Positions 27,985-34,724 of a DNA stretch of 36,761 bases are shown here, piece by piece. The stretch covers positions 1 to 36,761 of the forward strand of contig NZ_GG657552.1 in NCBI RefSeq assembly GCF_000157995.1, written 5' to 3'. Source of the stretch: Holdemania filiformis DSM 12042. GTDB lineage: Bacteria > Bacillota_I > Bacilli_A > Erysipelotrichales > Erysipelotrichaceae. Within the stretch, counting starts at the first letter, position 1; each line of letters begins with the position of its first letter. The notes beneath the pieces were generated by a model. It was given only the letters and a program-made list of their open reading frames with translations. It searched no databases and had not been told where the DNA came from. The position numbers and the translations under genes were made by a program.

Positions 27985-28012
27985 GAGAAATAAATCTCTT
28001 GGAGGTGCTCTG

Positions 28013-28657
28013 ATGAATCGAAAGTCAATGACACGTTGGCTGATCGCCGGAGGTCTGGTTCTGGCGGTAATGCTGGCATCCTGTGCTTACTCCGTTCTTT
28101 ACAATGAAAGCCGTTGGGTCGCACCGATGGACTTATCCACCTATCAGTTCCGGATTCAGGATCTGCCGATGCTGATCGCGGTGCCGCTGTTTGCCGTGTA
28201 TATTCTGGCACTGGGCTTCCGTTTGTTTCAAGCCGCAAGACGGCAGCGTCTGCAGGGACAGCCTGGCTACACCCGGCATCTGGATCCACGGATGGGACTG
28301 TTTGGTTTATTTGGATTTCTGGGCTTTCTTGGTTTTTGGACCTATACAACCCAGCGCGTGATCTTTCCGTTTTTCTTCTTCATCTTCTTCGGCTTTTTCG
28401 GTTTCTACTACGAAGGCAAGCTGTCTGATACGCTGGCGGATGAAATGTTTGAGGAACACCGTCTGAAAGCGCAGTTAAAAGCGTATAAGATCGGCATGAG
28501 CCTGATCTTCCTGATGCTGTGGCTGGTCGGCTTTGGTTTATTCAGTCAACAGCTGGACTATGTTGCGATCTATCTGACCATCGGAATTTCCCTGGCCTAT
28601 GCCGTTACGGTGTTCATGAGCGAATATCTGTTATATCGCTATGAACGTCAGGAGTAG
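28013..28657 (+). CDS. DUF3796-like membrane protein
   Basis: A 214-residue membrane protein with about five hydrophobic segments (about 9-28, 53-72, 103-125, 127-140, 165-200) and the aromatic-rich block [17 protein letters not shown]. It resembles DUF3796 proteins, which commonly come with a small XRE regulator as seen here. The Cys at residue 23 is in the first helix; the segment is weak as a lipobox. I start at ATG 28013 with GGAGGTG 5 nt upstream; a hairpin (AAGAGA/TCTCTT, 27981-28000) ends just before it. Function is unknown. Confidence 0.75.
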   Translation: MNRKSMTRWLIAGGLVLAVMLASCAYSVLYNESRWVAPMDLSTYQFRIQDLPMLIAVPLFAVYILALGFRLFQAARRQRLQGQPGYTRHLDPRMGLFGLFGFLGFLGFWTYTTQRVIFPFFFFIFFGFFGFYYEGKLSDTLADEMFEEHRLKAQLKAYKIGMSLIFLMLWLVGFGLFSQQLDYVAIYLTIGISLAYAVTVFMSEYLLYRYERQE

Positions 28658-28661
28658 AACG

Positions 28662-28862
28662 ATGCCGGAATTTACCTGTCAGTTAAAACAATACCGCGTC
28701 GCCAAGGGCCTGACCCAGGAACAGCTGGCGGAGCTCGTCCATGTCCGCCGGGAAACGATCATGCGGCTGGAAAAAGCCCAGTACAACCCGTCGTTAAAGC
28801 TGGCGATTGATATCTCCCGCGTTGTTGATCAACCTATCGAAAAGCTTTTTATCTTCGATTAA
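28662..28862 (+). CDS. Small XRE-family HTH regulator
   Basis: A 66-residue protein that is almost only a Cro/CI-type [62 protein letters not shown]. It starts 4 nt after the membrane protein stop, so the two are co-transcribed. It is probably the operon's own regulator, acting at the direct repeats around 27921-27984. Confidence 0.88.
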   Translation: MPEFTCQLKQYRVAKGLTQEQLAELVHVRRETIMRLEKAQYNPSLKLAIDISRVVDQPIEKLFIFD

Positions 28863-28872
28863 GGGATTTCGC

Positions 28873-28903
28873 TTGACCCGGACGCCGCGTCCGGGCTTAT
28901 ACT
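28873..28903 (+). promoter_or_regulatory. MerR-type autoregulated promoter with 19-bp spacer and perfect dyad
   Basis: TTGACC (28873-28878) and TATACT (28898-28903) are separated by 19 bp. The perfect dyad CCCGGACG-CCG-CGTCCGGG (28877-28895) fills the spacer. This is the classic geometry of MerR-activated promoters, and the MerR gene begins 22 bp downstream. No T-run follows the dyad, so it is not a terminator. Confidence 0.8.
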
Positions 28904-28925
28904 CAGACTGCGAGGTGATGAAACG

Positions 28926-29825
28926 ATGCGGATTAACGAAGCGGCCGAACATCTGGGATTGAGCCAGCGGGCGCTGAAATACTATGAAAAGGAAGGGCTG
29001 CTGGAAGTCCGGCGGGATGAAAACGGCTACCGCAATTACAGTACGCAGGATTTAGAGCGGCTGAAAAAAATATCGCTGTACCGCAAGCTGGGGATTGCGA
29101 TCAAAGATATTGAAAGTCTGTTAAATACAGAAGATCCGGTACGGCTGCGGGAAATTCTGGCGCAGAAGCGAGATCAGCTGCAACAGGATCAGACACAGCT
29201 ACAATCATTGGAAAAATATTTGGACGACGGCAATCTCGATGAGGCGTTCCAGCAAATCGACTACGAAACGATCGGCCAGGCAATTCAGGATATGTTCCCG
29301 GGCTTTACCGGTTATTACTTTATGCATCACTTTATGCCGTATTTGCAGATGCGGATCACGAGCCCTGAGCAGCAGGCCGCATATCAGCGAATCCTGACGT
29401 TTTGGGATACGACGACGATTCAAGTCCCGCTGGTCATGCGGCTGATCAGCTATCTTCAATACAAGCTGAATCGTCTGAATTTATTTGATCAGACGGAAAC
29501 GATGGAAAAACGCATGCGGCAGATGATCGAAATGAGCGATCACGATTATGAAAAACTGAAAAAACAGGTGTTAAGCGGAGTGAAGATGAAGACAAGCTTC
29601 CCGATGAAATACCATCCGGCCTTCGTCAGCCAGCGTAAATTCATGAAACGGCTTCAGGATGCCGGATATAATGATATTTTTATTCCAAGCATGATCGCGC
29701 TATCGCCGGCTTACAAACGCTATCACGACGCGCTGACAGCGGTCAACCAGCGGCTGTGCGACGATCTGGGCCTGTATTACGATTCCAACTATGTGCTGAG
29801 GCTGAAGAAAAAAGACTTGGGTTAA
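28926..29825 (+). CDS. MerR-family regulator with large C-terminal domain
   Basis: A 299-residue regulator. The N-terminal HTH (MRINEAAEHLGLSQRALKYYEKEGLLEVRR, then LERLKKISLYRKLGIAIKDIESLL) is typical MerR; a coiled coil follows at about 80-105. The remaining 190 residues are rich in aromatic residues and form an unrecognised ligand domain, larger than that of metal-sensing members. GAGGTGATG is the ribosome site. It stands alone between its own promoter and two terminators, so it regulates itself and perhaps distant genes. Confidence 0.85.
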   Translation: MRINEAAEHLGLSQRALKYYEKEGLLEVRRDENGYRNYSTQDLERLKKISLYRKLGIAIKDIESLLNTEDPVRLREILAQKRDQLQQDQTQLQSLEKYLDDGNLDEAFQQIDYETIGQAIQDMFPGFTGYYFMHHFMPYLQMRITSPEQQAAYQRILTFWDTTTIQVPLVMRLISYLQYKLNRLNLFDQTETMEKRMRQMIEMSDHDYEKLKKQVLSGVKMKTSFPMKYHPAFVSQRKFMKRLQDAGYNDIFIPSMIALSPAYKRYHDALTAVNQRLCDDLGLYYDSNYVLRLKKKDLG

Positions 29826-29832
29826 GCATGAA

Positions 29833-29879
29833 GCCGGTGCGAAGCGCGGACAGATTTCGCTCAGTTGCACCGTTTTTTC
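29833..29879 (+). terminator. First terminator after the MerR gene
   Basis: CGGTGC at 29835-29840 pairs with GCACCG at 29867-29872 with an inner AGCG/CGCT pairing, followed by six T. Confidence 0.75.
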
Positions 29880-29919
29880 TGTGATATCGGGTTAAAAATA
29901 TAGGAATCTTTTCGCTCTT

Positions 29920-29943
29920 CCAGAGAAATTTCTCTGGTTTTTT
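29920..29943 (+). terminator. Second, perfect terminator
   Basis: The perfect palindrome CCAGAGAAATTTCTCTGG (29920-29937) is followed by six T. It insulates the next promoter. Confidence 0.85.
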
Positions 29944-29954
29944 CATTGGAATTC

Positions 29955-29995
29955 TAAAAAAAGCTTGACCTGGAGTCAACTACAGGTGTTAATGT
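29955..29995 (+). promoter_or_regulatory. NmlR/AdhR-type MerR operator-promoter of the DUF3842 operon
   Basis: TTGACC at 29965-29970, a 19-bp spacer and TAATGT at 29990-29995, with the dyad ACCTGGAGTCAACTACAGGT (29969-29988) in the spacer. This is the pattern of NmlR/AdhR-type MerR sites (AGAGT-ACTCT core). The 24 nt at 29955-29978 are identical to those at 31874-31897. Confidence 0.7.
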
Positions 29996-30023
29996 TATAG
30001 AGGACGGAAAGAGGGGATCCTGG

Positions 30024-30446
30024 ATGAAAAAAGACGCGCCGTTAGTTGTCGTGATCGACGGTCAGGGCGGCATGATCGGAAGGAAGCTCTGCGATCAGCT
30101 GCTTGAGGGTAAGCCGGATCTTTCGCTGTTAGCGCTGGGCACCAACAGCGCCGCCACCTCGGCGATGCTCAAAGGCAAAGCAAAGCAGGGCGCGACAGGG
30201 GAAAACCCGGTTCTCGTCGCAGCGCGGAGGGCCGCGGTGATTGCCGGTCCGGCGTCGATTGTCGTCGCGGATTCGATGCTCGGGGAAATCACGCCGAAGA
30301 TGGCGTCCGCGATTGGACAGAGCGAGGCGGAAAAGGTTCTGATTCCGCTGAACCGCTGCGGTATTCTGATCGCCGGGGTGCAGGACTGCCCGGTCGATGA
30401 GCTGATTGAAAAAGCGGCGGCGATGATCCTGAAGCTGATCGCCTGA
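30024..30446 (+). CDS. DUF3842 family protein
   Basis: A 140-residue protein with an N-terminal Rossmann-like start (PLVVVIDGQGGMIGRKLCDQLL) and LLALGTNSAATSAMLKGKA. I recognise it as DUF3842, a family of unknown function often found beside ECF-transporter S components, as here. The ATG follows GAGGGGATCC. It is the first gene after the MerR-type promoter. Residues such as N-S-A near 43 and GP-A-S-I near 75 could bind a nucleotide, but this is a guess. Confidence 0.8.
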   Translation: MKKDAPLVVVIDGQGGMIGRKLCDQLLEGKPDLSLLALGTNSAATSAMLKGKAKQGATGENPVLVAARRAAVIAGPASIVVADSMLGEITPKMASAIGQSEAEKVLIPLNRCGILIAGVQDCPVDELIEKAAAMILKLIA

Positions 30447-30453
30447 TTCCCGG

Positions 30454-30471
30454 TTCCGGCTGCAGCCGGAA
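30454..30471 (+). repeat. Perfect 18-nt hairpin in the DUF3842-ECF gap
   Basis: TTCCGGCTGCAGCCGGAA is fully self-complementary. There is no T-run after it, so it is more likely a processing or mRNA stability element than a terminator. The following 95 nt to the ECF gene show no recognisable riboswitch. Confidence 0.5.
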
Positions 30472-30566
30472 TCTTATGTCTTACCGGAAACAAAAAAGCG
30501 AATGCGGAAATCACGAAGGTTTCCAAGCGGCAGAGCACTGTTGTTTTTGAGTAGGAGCATACAAAG

Positions 30567-31082
30567 ATGAAAAACACGAAACACTTAATTATTACTGCCT
30601 TGTGTATGACCTTGGGCGTCGTTCTGCCGATGGCTTTCCACATGATTCCCAACGCCGGCAGCGTGATGCTGCCGATGCACATCCCGGTTCTGCTGTGCGG
30701 CTTAGTCTGCGGACCGATTCTCGGTTTGATCTGCGGGATTTTCACCCCGGTTTTATCGTCGCTGATCACGGGGATGCCGGGGCCGGCCTATCTGCCAAGC
30801 ATGATTTGTGAGCTGGCAGTGTACGGCTTGCTTGCCGGAGCGATGATCAAGCTGATCAAAACGGAAAAACCGCTGGTGAACCTGTACGCTTCGTTAATCA
30901 CAGCGATGATCGGCGGCCGGATTGTTTATGGCCTGATGAACGCTTTGATTTTCAGAGCCGGGGCGTATTCGATTCAGATGTGGATGACGGCTTCGTTCGT
31001 CACCGCGCTGCCGGGGATTATCCTGCAGCTGCTGCTTCTGCCGGCGGTCGTTTACGCACTACAGAAGGCGAAACTGGCGTGA
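30567..31082 (+). CDS. ECF transporter S component
   Basis: A 171-residue membrane protein with about five or six helices. ITALCMTLGVVLPMAFHMIP, LPMHIPVLLCGLVCGPILGLICG and PAYLPSMICELAVYGLLAGAMI fit substrate-binding S components of ECF vitamin transporters. The A-T ATPase modules and the T component are not in this window, so it would use shared ones. The substrate cannot be named. AGGAG precedes the ATG. Its stop overlaps the next gene's GTG start by 4 nt. Confidence 0.82.
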   Translation: MKNTKHLIITALCMTLGVVLPMAFHMIPNAGSVMLPMHIPVLLCGLVCGPILGLICGIFTPVLSSLITGMPGPAYLPSMICELAVYGLLAGAMIKLIKTEKPLVNLYASLITAMIGGRIVYGLMNALIFRAGAYSIQMWMTASFVTALPGIILQLLLLPAVVYALQKAKLA

Positions 31083-31591
31083 GCGAGCTGAACGAGATTC
31101 TGCTTTGGCATGTTGGACAGTACCCGGCGATGCAGCCGCAGGATGTCGTGAAGCTGATTTATCAGAACGAATTTGGCTGCGAGCATCTGATTGGGGATCC
31201 GGCGGGCATGCTGGAGTATTTAAAACGGGAGATCGCTGAAAACGCACAGCGGAAAGTCGAACGCCGTTGGGATGAGATCGGCAGCGGTCTGGTCCGGCTG
31301 CATCTGGCCGGGCTTAAGGAACAAGACGCGGAAGCGATCTTTGATGCAATGCGGCAGACGGCCGCTCAGCATTCAGGATCGGAGGACAGTTTTCAGTCGA
31401 AGCTGAAAGAAATGCGCCGGTTATGTCAGGAAGACAAGCTGCCGTTTGACGAACAAACGCTGGACGCCTGGCTGGCCGGTTATCCGGGCGGGCCGGTTCA
31501 TCATTCCGATCTGTTCCGGCATCAATATCACCCGGCCTATCGGGTTGTTTTGCGCAGTCTGGCCGCGGCCATGAGCGATCAAAATTCCTGA
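31079..31591 (+). CDS. Uncharacterised conserved-looking protein
   Basis: A 170-residue soluble protein beginning VSELNEILLWHVGQYPAMQPQDVVKLIYQNEFGCEHLIGD. I place its start at GTG 31079, in a GTGA overlap with the ECF stop; a longer frame from 30980 lies in the ECF gene. The central part is charged and helical and the C-terminus has GGPVHHSDLFRHQYHPAYRVV. The HLIGD and the His/Tyr-rich tail look like an active site, but I do not recognise the family. Position suggests it processes or senses the transported substrate. Confidence 0.65.
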   Translation: MSELNEILLWHVGQYPAMQPQDVVKLIYQNEFGCEHLIGDPAGMLEYLKREIAENAQRKVERRWDEIGSGLVRLHLAGLKEQDAEAIFDAMRQTAAQHSGSEDSFQSKLKEMRRLCQEDKLPFDEQTLDAWLAGYPGGPVHHSDLFRHQYHPAYRVVLRSLAAAMSDQNS

Positions 31592-31641
31592 ATACGATGT
31601 TCCGGAGAGTGAAGAAAAGTTAAAATTGAAAGCAGGAAAAG

Positions 31642-31687
31642 AAACTGAGAAACAACCGGCTGAAGCGTGGTGGTCTCAGTTTTTTTG
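31642..31687 (+). terminator. Terminator after the ECF operon
   Basis: AAACTGAGA at 31642-31650 pairs with TCTCAGTTT at 31674-31682, with an inner ACC/GGT, followed by T residues. Confidence 0.75.
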
Positions 31688-31873
31688 TATTTGTTAATCT
31701 ATATTGTAATTGGCTTCCTATTTTTTTGTAACTAAACGATCACTGATCATTTTCATCCGGGTTATAATTCAAATTATTATAATTACAATTATAATAAAGG
31801 GTTATGTTTGAAAGTGTTTAGAGGATTCTTTCCTTGTTTACCGTTATAGAAAATCACTTTTATAGGAAATCAA
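31688..31873. other. AT-rich region before the aldo/keto reductase promoter
   Basis: No gene is seen. It contains a perfect 24-nt palindrome at 31774-31797 and a near-repeat of TATAG(A/G)AAATC at 31846-31870. These look regulatory. Confidence 0.45.
31774..31797. promoter_or_regulatory. Perfect 24-nt AT-rich palindrome, Fur/PerR-box-like
   Basis: Arms TTATTATAATT and AATTATAATAA flank AC without a mismatch. The composition resembles Fur-family boxes such as TTATAATnATTATAA, but the half sites are 4 nt apart rather than 1, so the assignment is uncertain. It lies about 85 bp before the MerR-type promoter. Confidence 0.45.
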
Positions 31874-31914
31874 TAAAAAAAGCTTGACCTGGAGTCAGCT
31901 CTAAGGGTTACGAT
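31874..31914 (+). promoter_or_regulatory. NmlR/AdhR-type MerR operator-promoter of the aldo/keto reductase operon
   Basis: TTGACC (31884-31889), a 19-bp spacer and TACGAT (31909-31914), with the MerR-like dyad GGAGTCAGCTCTAAGG in the spacer. The first 24 nt are identical to the promoter at 29955. The small MerR regulator at 33171, in the same operon, is the likely ligand. Confidence 0.72.
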
Positions 31915-31955
31915 AGAGGAAGAAAAAAGGTAGTGGAAAACAGGAGGGCTGGAAG

Positions 31956-33104
31956 ATGATCTATCGAGCGTTGGGCAACACCGGTTTACAGGTCAGTGAA
32001 ATCGGACTGGGCTGCGAAGGATTTACGGAACAGGAAGGGATGGGAACCTATGCGTTAGTCGACGCGGCGGCGGATGCAGGAATCAATTATTTTGATCTGT
32101 ATTCGCCGGATCCTAATCTGCGTCTGCATTTAGGCAAAGCGCTGGCGGGCCGGCGCGATCAGTTTATTATCCAGGCCCATTTATGCTCGGTGTGGAAAGA
32201 CGGTCAGTATAAGCGCACGCGTATACTGGAAGAAGTCCAGGCCGGCTTTGAGGATTTGTTACATCAGCTGCATACCGATCATGTGGAAATCGGCATGATT
32301 CATTACGTGGATTCGCTGAAGGATTGGCAGGCGGTGGCGGAAGGGCCGGTGATGCGCTATGCGCAGCAGTTAAAGCAGGAAGGCCGGATTGGACACATCG
32401 GGTTGAGCAGTCATAATCCCCAGGTGGCGATTCAGGCGGTGGAAAGCGGTCTGATCGAGGTGTTGATGTTCAGTGTCAATCCATGCTATGACCTGCAGCC
32501 GGGCGACGAGGATCTGGAAAAGCTGTGGGCGGATGAAAGCTACGCCCAGCCGTTAGTCAATATGGATCCCCAACGGGAAGCCTTATATGAACTATGCCAG
32601 CGTCAAGGCGTCGGCATCACGGTCATGAAGCCATTTGGCGGTGGCGATCTGTTGGATGAGAAGCTGTCGCCGGCAGGCAAAGCGCTGACGCCGGTTCAAT
32701 GTCTGCATTACGCCTTAACCCGGCCAGGTGTCGCCACTGTCTTGCCAGGTGCGCATTCCGTTGGGGAGCTGCGCCAGAGCGTGGCTTATGAAACGGCGAG
32801 CGCAGCGGAGCGGGACTATGCTTCAGCGCTGGCTTCCTTCCCGAAGATCAGCTGGAAGGGACATTGCATGTATTGCGGTCACTGCGCGCCGTGTCCGATG
32901 GGCATTGATATCGCGACGGTGACGAAGTTCTTGAATCTGGTGAAGGCGCAGGGGGAAATGCCGGAGACGGTACGTGAACATTACGCGGTCTTGGAACATA
33001 CGGCTTCCGAGTGCGTCGGCTGCCATGCCTGTGAAAACCGCTGTCCGTTTGACGTGGAAGTCACTGAGAATATGCGGCAGGCGGTCAACGTGTTCGGTAA
33101 ATAA
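31956..33104 (+). CDS. Aldo/keto reductase with C-terminal ferredoxin-type clusters
   Basis: The 382-residue protein has an AKR barrel (YRALGNTGLQVSEIGLGC, then AGINYFDLYSPDP with D47 and the catalytic Tyr49) and a C-terminal ferredoxin region: CMYCGHCAPCPMGID and CVGCHACENRCPFDV, for two [4Fe-4S] clusters. The barrel position normally holding the catalytic Lys (usual IATK) reads IIQAH (residues 71-75), so the reaction may differ from NADPH-ketone reduction. Start has CAGGAGGGCTGG. It is followed by a MerR regulator, a common pair. Confidence 0.87.
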   Translation: MIYRALGNTGLQVSEIGLGCEGFTEQEGMGTYALVDAAADAGINYFDLYSPDPNLRLHLGKALAGRRDQFIIQAHLCSVWKDGQYKRTRILEEVQAGFEDLLHQLHTDHVEIGMIHYVDSLKDWQAVAEGPVMRYAQQLKQEGRIGHIGLSSHNPQVAIQAVESGLIEVLMFSVNPCYDLQPGDEDLEKLWADESYAQPLVNMDPQREALYELCQRQGVGITVMKPFGGGDLLDEKLSPAGKALTPVQCLHYALTRPGVATVLPGAHSVGELRQSVAYETASAAERDYASALASFPKISWKGHCMYCGHCAPCPMGIDIATVTKFLNLVKAQGEMPETVREHYAVLEHTASECVGCHACENRCPFDVEVTENMRQAVNVFGK

Positions 33105-33170
33105 GATTCGGGCTTTCATTATCAAAGAAAAGTTGGTTTTAAGCCGAAGAAAGAGGAAAGGAGATTCAAG

Positions 33171-33533
33171 ATGAACATTGCTGAAGTCAGTAAGAAATAT
33201 GATTTAACCCAGGATACGCTGCGTTATTATGAGCGCGTTGGCCTGCTCCCCCGGGTGAACCGCACGTCCAGCGGAATCCGGGATTATTCGGAGGAAGACT
33301 GCCACTGGGTAGAGTTTATTAAATGTATGCGGCAGGCGGGCCTTCCGATCGAGGCCTTGATCGAGTATGTCGCTTTATATCAGAAGGGCGATGAAACAAT
33401 CCAGGCCCGCAAACAGCTGTTAATCGAACAGCGGGAACAGCTGATCGAACGCATCCGCGAGATGAATGAAACATTGGAGCGGCTGAATTACAAAATCGAA
33501 GCTTATGAGCGCAACGCCGAATGCCGGCCCTAG
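33171..33533 (+). CDS. Small MerR-family regulator (NmlR/AdhR-like)
   Basis: A 120-residue regulator: MNIAEVSKKYDLTQDTLRYYERVGLLPRVNRTSSGIRDYSEEDCHWVEFIKCMRQAGLPIEALIEYVAL is typical of the short MerR group next to aldo/keto reductases and alcohol dehydrogenases, with a coiled-coil tail and Cys56 near the HTH as in aldehyde or thiol sensors. It lies 66 nt after the reductase, shares its transcript, and probably acts on the promoters at 29955 and 31874. AGGAGATTCAAG is the ribosome site. Confidence 0.87.
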   Translation: MNIAEVSKKYDLTQDTLRYYERVGLLPRVNRTSSGIRDYSEEDCHWVEFIKCMRQAGLPIEALIEYVALYQKGDETIQARKQLLIEQREQLIERIREMNETLERLNYKIEAYERNAECRP

Positions 33534-33570
33534 GCTTTAAGAGTAGAAAAATTATTTAAATGAAAAGAAT

Positions 33571-33623
33571 AAAAACCAGTGAAGCATTCAGATCAAGGAA
33601 TCTGAGGCCGCTGGTTTTCTTTT
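33571..33623 (+). terminator. Terminator of the aldo/keto reductase operon
   Basis: AAAACCAG at 33572-33579 pairs with CTGGTTTT at 33611-33618, with an inner CAGAT/ATCTG stem, followed by TCTTTT. Confidence 0.8.
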
Positions 33624-33702
33624 AGGTATAAAGTTGAACATGCAGCGCAGATTTAATCCTTAATGGATTGACGTGTTCTGCATCGGTTAATCTGAAGACA
33701 TC

Positions 33703-33732
33703 AAAAGCCGCAGTATGGACACCGCGGCTTTT
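33703..33732 (-). terminator. Terminator of the minus-strand PTS operon
   Basis: AAAAGCCGC at 33703-33711 pairs with GCGGCTTTT at 33724-33732. It lies 7 nt past the EIIA stop on the minus strand; the A flank gives a T-run in that direction. Confidence 0.75.
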
Positions 33733-33738
33733 CTCTTC

Positions 33739-34146
33739 TTATAATTCGAGTTTCTTTCTTAAATCCAACATGGTTTCCGGCGCCACTTCGCTGAGATGCG
33801 CCATAATGGAATTCAGATCGCCCTGGCTCAGCGAGCTCAAAGCTTCCATGACTAACGGCAGGTTGACGCCGGCGAAGCATTGAATTGGAATGTCGGAGAG
33901 TTCAGCCAGCGCCAGCGCGGTCATGTTGCACGGCGTGCCGGCGAACAGATCGACGAAAATCAAGACACCTTCACCCTCTTCAATTTCCCGGACTTTGGCG
34001 ACGATCCGGTCTTTTAATTCCATTGGATTATCCTGCGGATTCAGGCTCAGCGCCGCAATCTGTTCCGCCTGGGGGAAGAACATCCCGGCACTGATCTTCA
34101 GTGCTTCGGCCAGGGGCCCGTGGGTAACGATCAAAATTTGAATCAT
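33739..34146 (-). CDS. PTS mannose-family EIIA component
   Basis: A 135-residue EIIA. The start at 34146 has AAGGAG and gives MIQILIVTHGPLAEAL with the phospho-His at residue 9. The motif VLIFVDLFAGTPCNMTALA is diagnostic. It is the last gene of the operon with EIIC, EIID, NanE and a YcxB-like protein. A longer frame upstream overlaps the neighbour and is not supported. Confidence 0.92.
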   Translation of the reverse strand: MIQILIVTHGPLAEALKISAGMFFPQAEQIAALSLNPQDNPMELKDRIVAKVREIEEGEGVLIFVDLFAGTPCNMTALALAELSDIPIQCFAGVNLPLVMEALSSLSQGDLNSIMAHLSEVAPETMLDLRKKLEL

Positions 34147-34712
34147 GACGTTTTTCTCCTTTTCCTTGACGGATGTGTCATTCCGGGACCGGATGAACGC
34201 CCTGCGGCCGCCTGCTTTTGCCAGCGCAGCAGATCCTGACAAAACGTTCTAATCTCGTCGCCGCTGCCGATCACGCGGTTGGGCACGATGAACATTTGAT
34301 CCTGATGATGGAAAAACAATAACGTGTGTTTTAAGGGAACGATCGATTGAAGATCGGCGGCAGTCAATGACAGTTCGCCGATTTTAATCACTTCTCCAAA
34401 AGATGCGGTGACCGGCGTATAATGCACCTCTGGTAATTGTTGAAGCAGACTGCTGACCTGGTTATGCAGATAAATCGTCCACAGCCAGCCACTGACCTTG
34501 CCGATCCACAAGCCGCAAAGTCCGATCGCAGCCAACCAGGCGGCCGGCTGTCCATTCCAATGAAAATAGAAAACGGTAAACAAAGTCAAGGCCGGAACGC
34601 AGAGGAGAAGCGCCAGACGCCGCCGCTTGTTGCGCGGAAGCAGGGACGCCATGAACTGATAGGCTTCCGCCAGTTCCGCCGCTTCCAGTGTGAACGTCCA
34701 TTCCTTTTGCAT
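34143..34712 (-). CDS. YcxB-like membrane protein
   Basis: A 189-residue protein with two close hydrophobic segments (about residues 33-70) and a C-terminal soluble domain (TASFGEVIKIGELSLTAADLQSIVPLKHTLLFFHHQDQMFIVPNRVIG) that resembles YcxB proteins, which are of unknown function. The last 25 residues are basic (SRKRRK). It overlaps the EIIA start by 4 nt and follows NanE by 12 nt, so it is part of the sugar operon, which is unusual. The ribosome site is weak (ACGGAACGG), so expression may rely on coupling. Confidence 0.72.
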   Translation of the reverse strand: MQKEWTFTLEAAELAEAYQFMASLLPRNKRRRLALLLCVPALTLFTVFYFHWNGQPAAWLAAIGLCGLWIGKVSGWLWTIYLHNQVSSLLQQLPEVHYTPVTASFGEVIKIGELSLTAADLQSIVPLKHTLLFFHHQDQMFIVPNRVIGSGDEIRTFCQDLLRWQKQAAAGRSSGPGMTHPSRKRRKTS

Positions 34713-34724
34713 TTGGCCGTTCCG

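Noticed and set aside
28877-28895. Dyad as terminator of the XRE gene
   Set aside because: It lacks a T-run and sits exactly between a -35 and a -10 box, so it reads as a MerR operator.
31774-31797. Firm PerR box assignment
   Set aside because: Half sites are separated by 4 nt instead of 1, so only a Fur-like resemblance is claimed.
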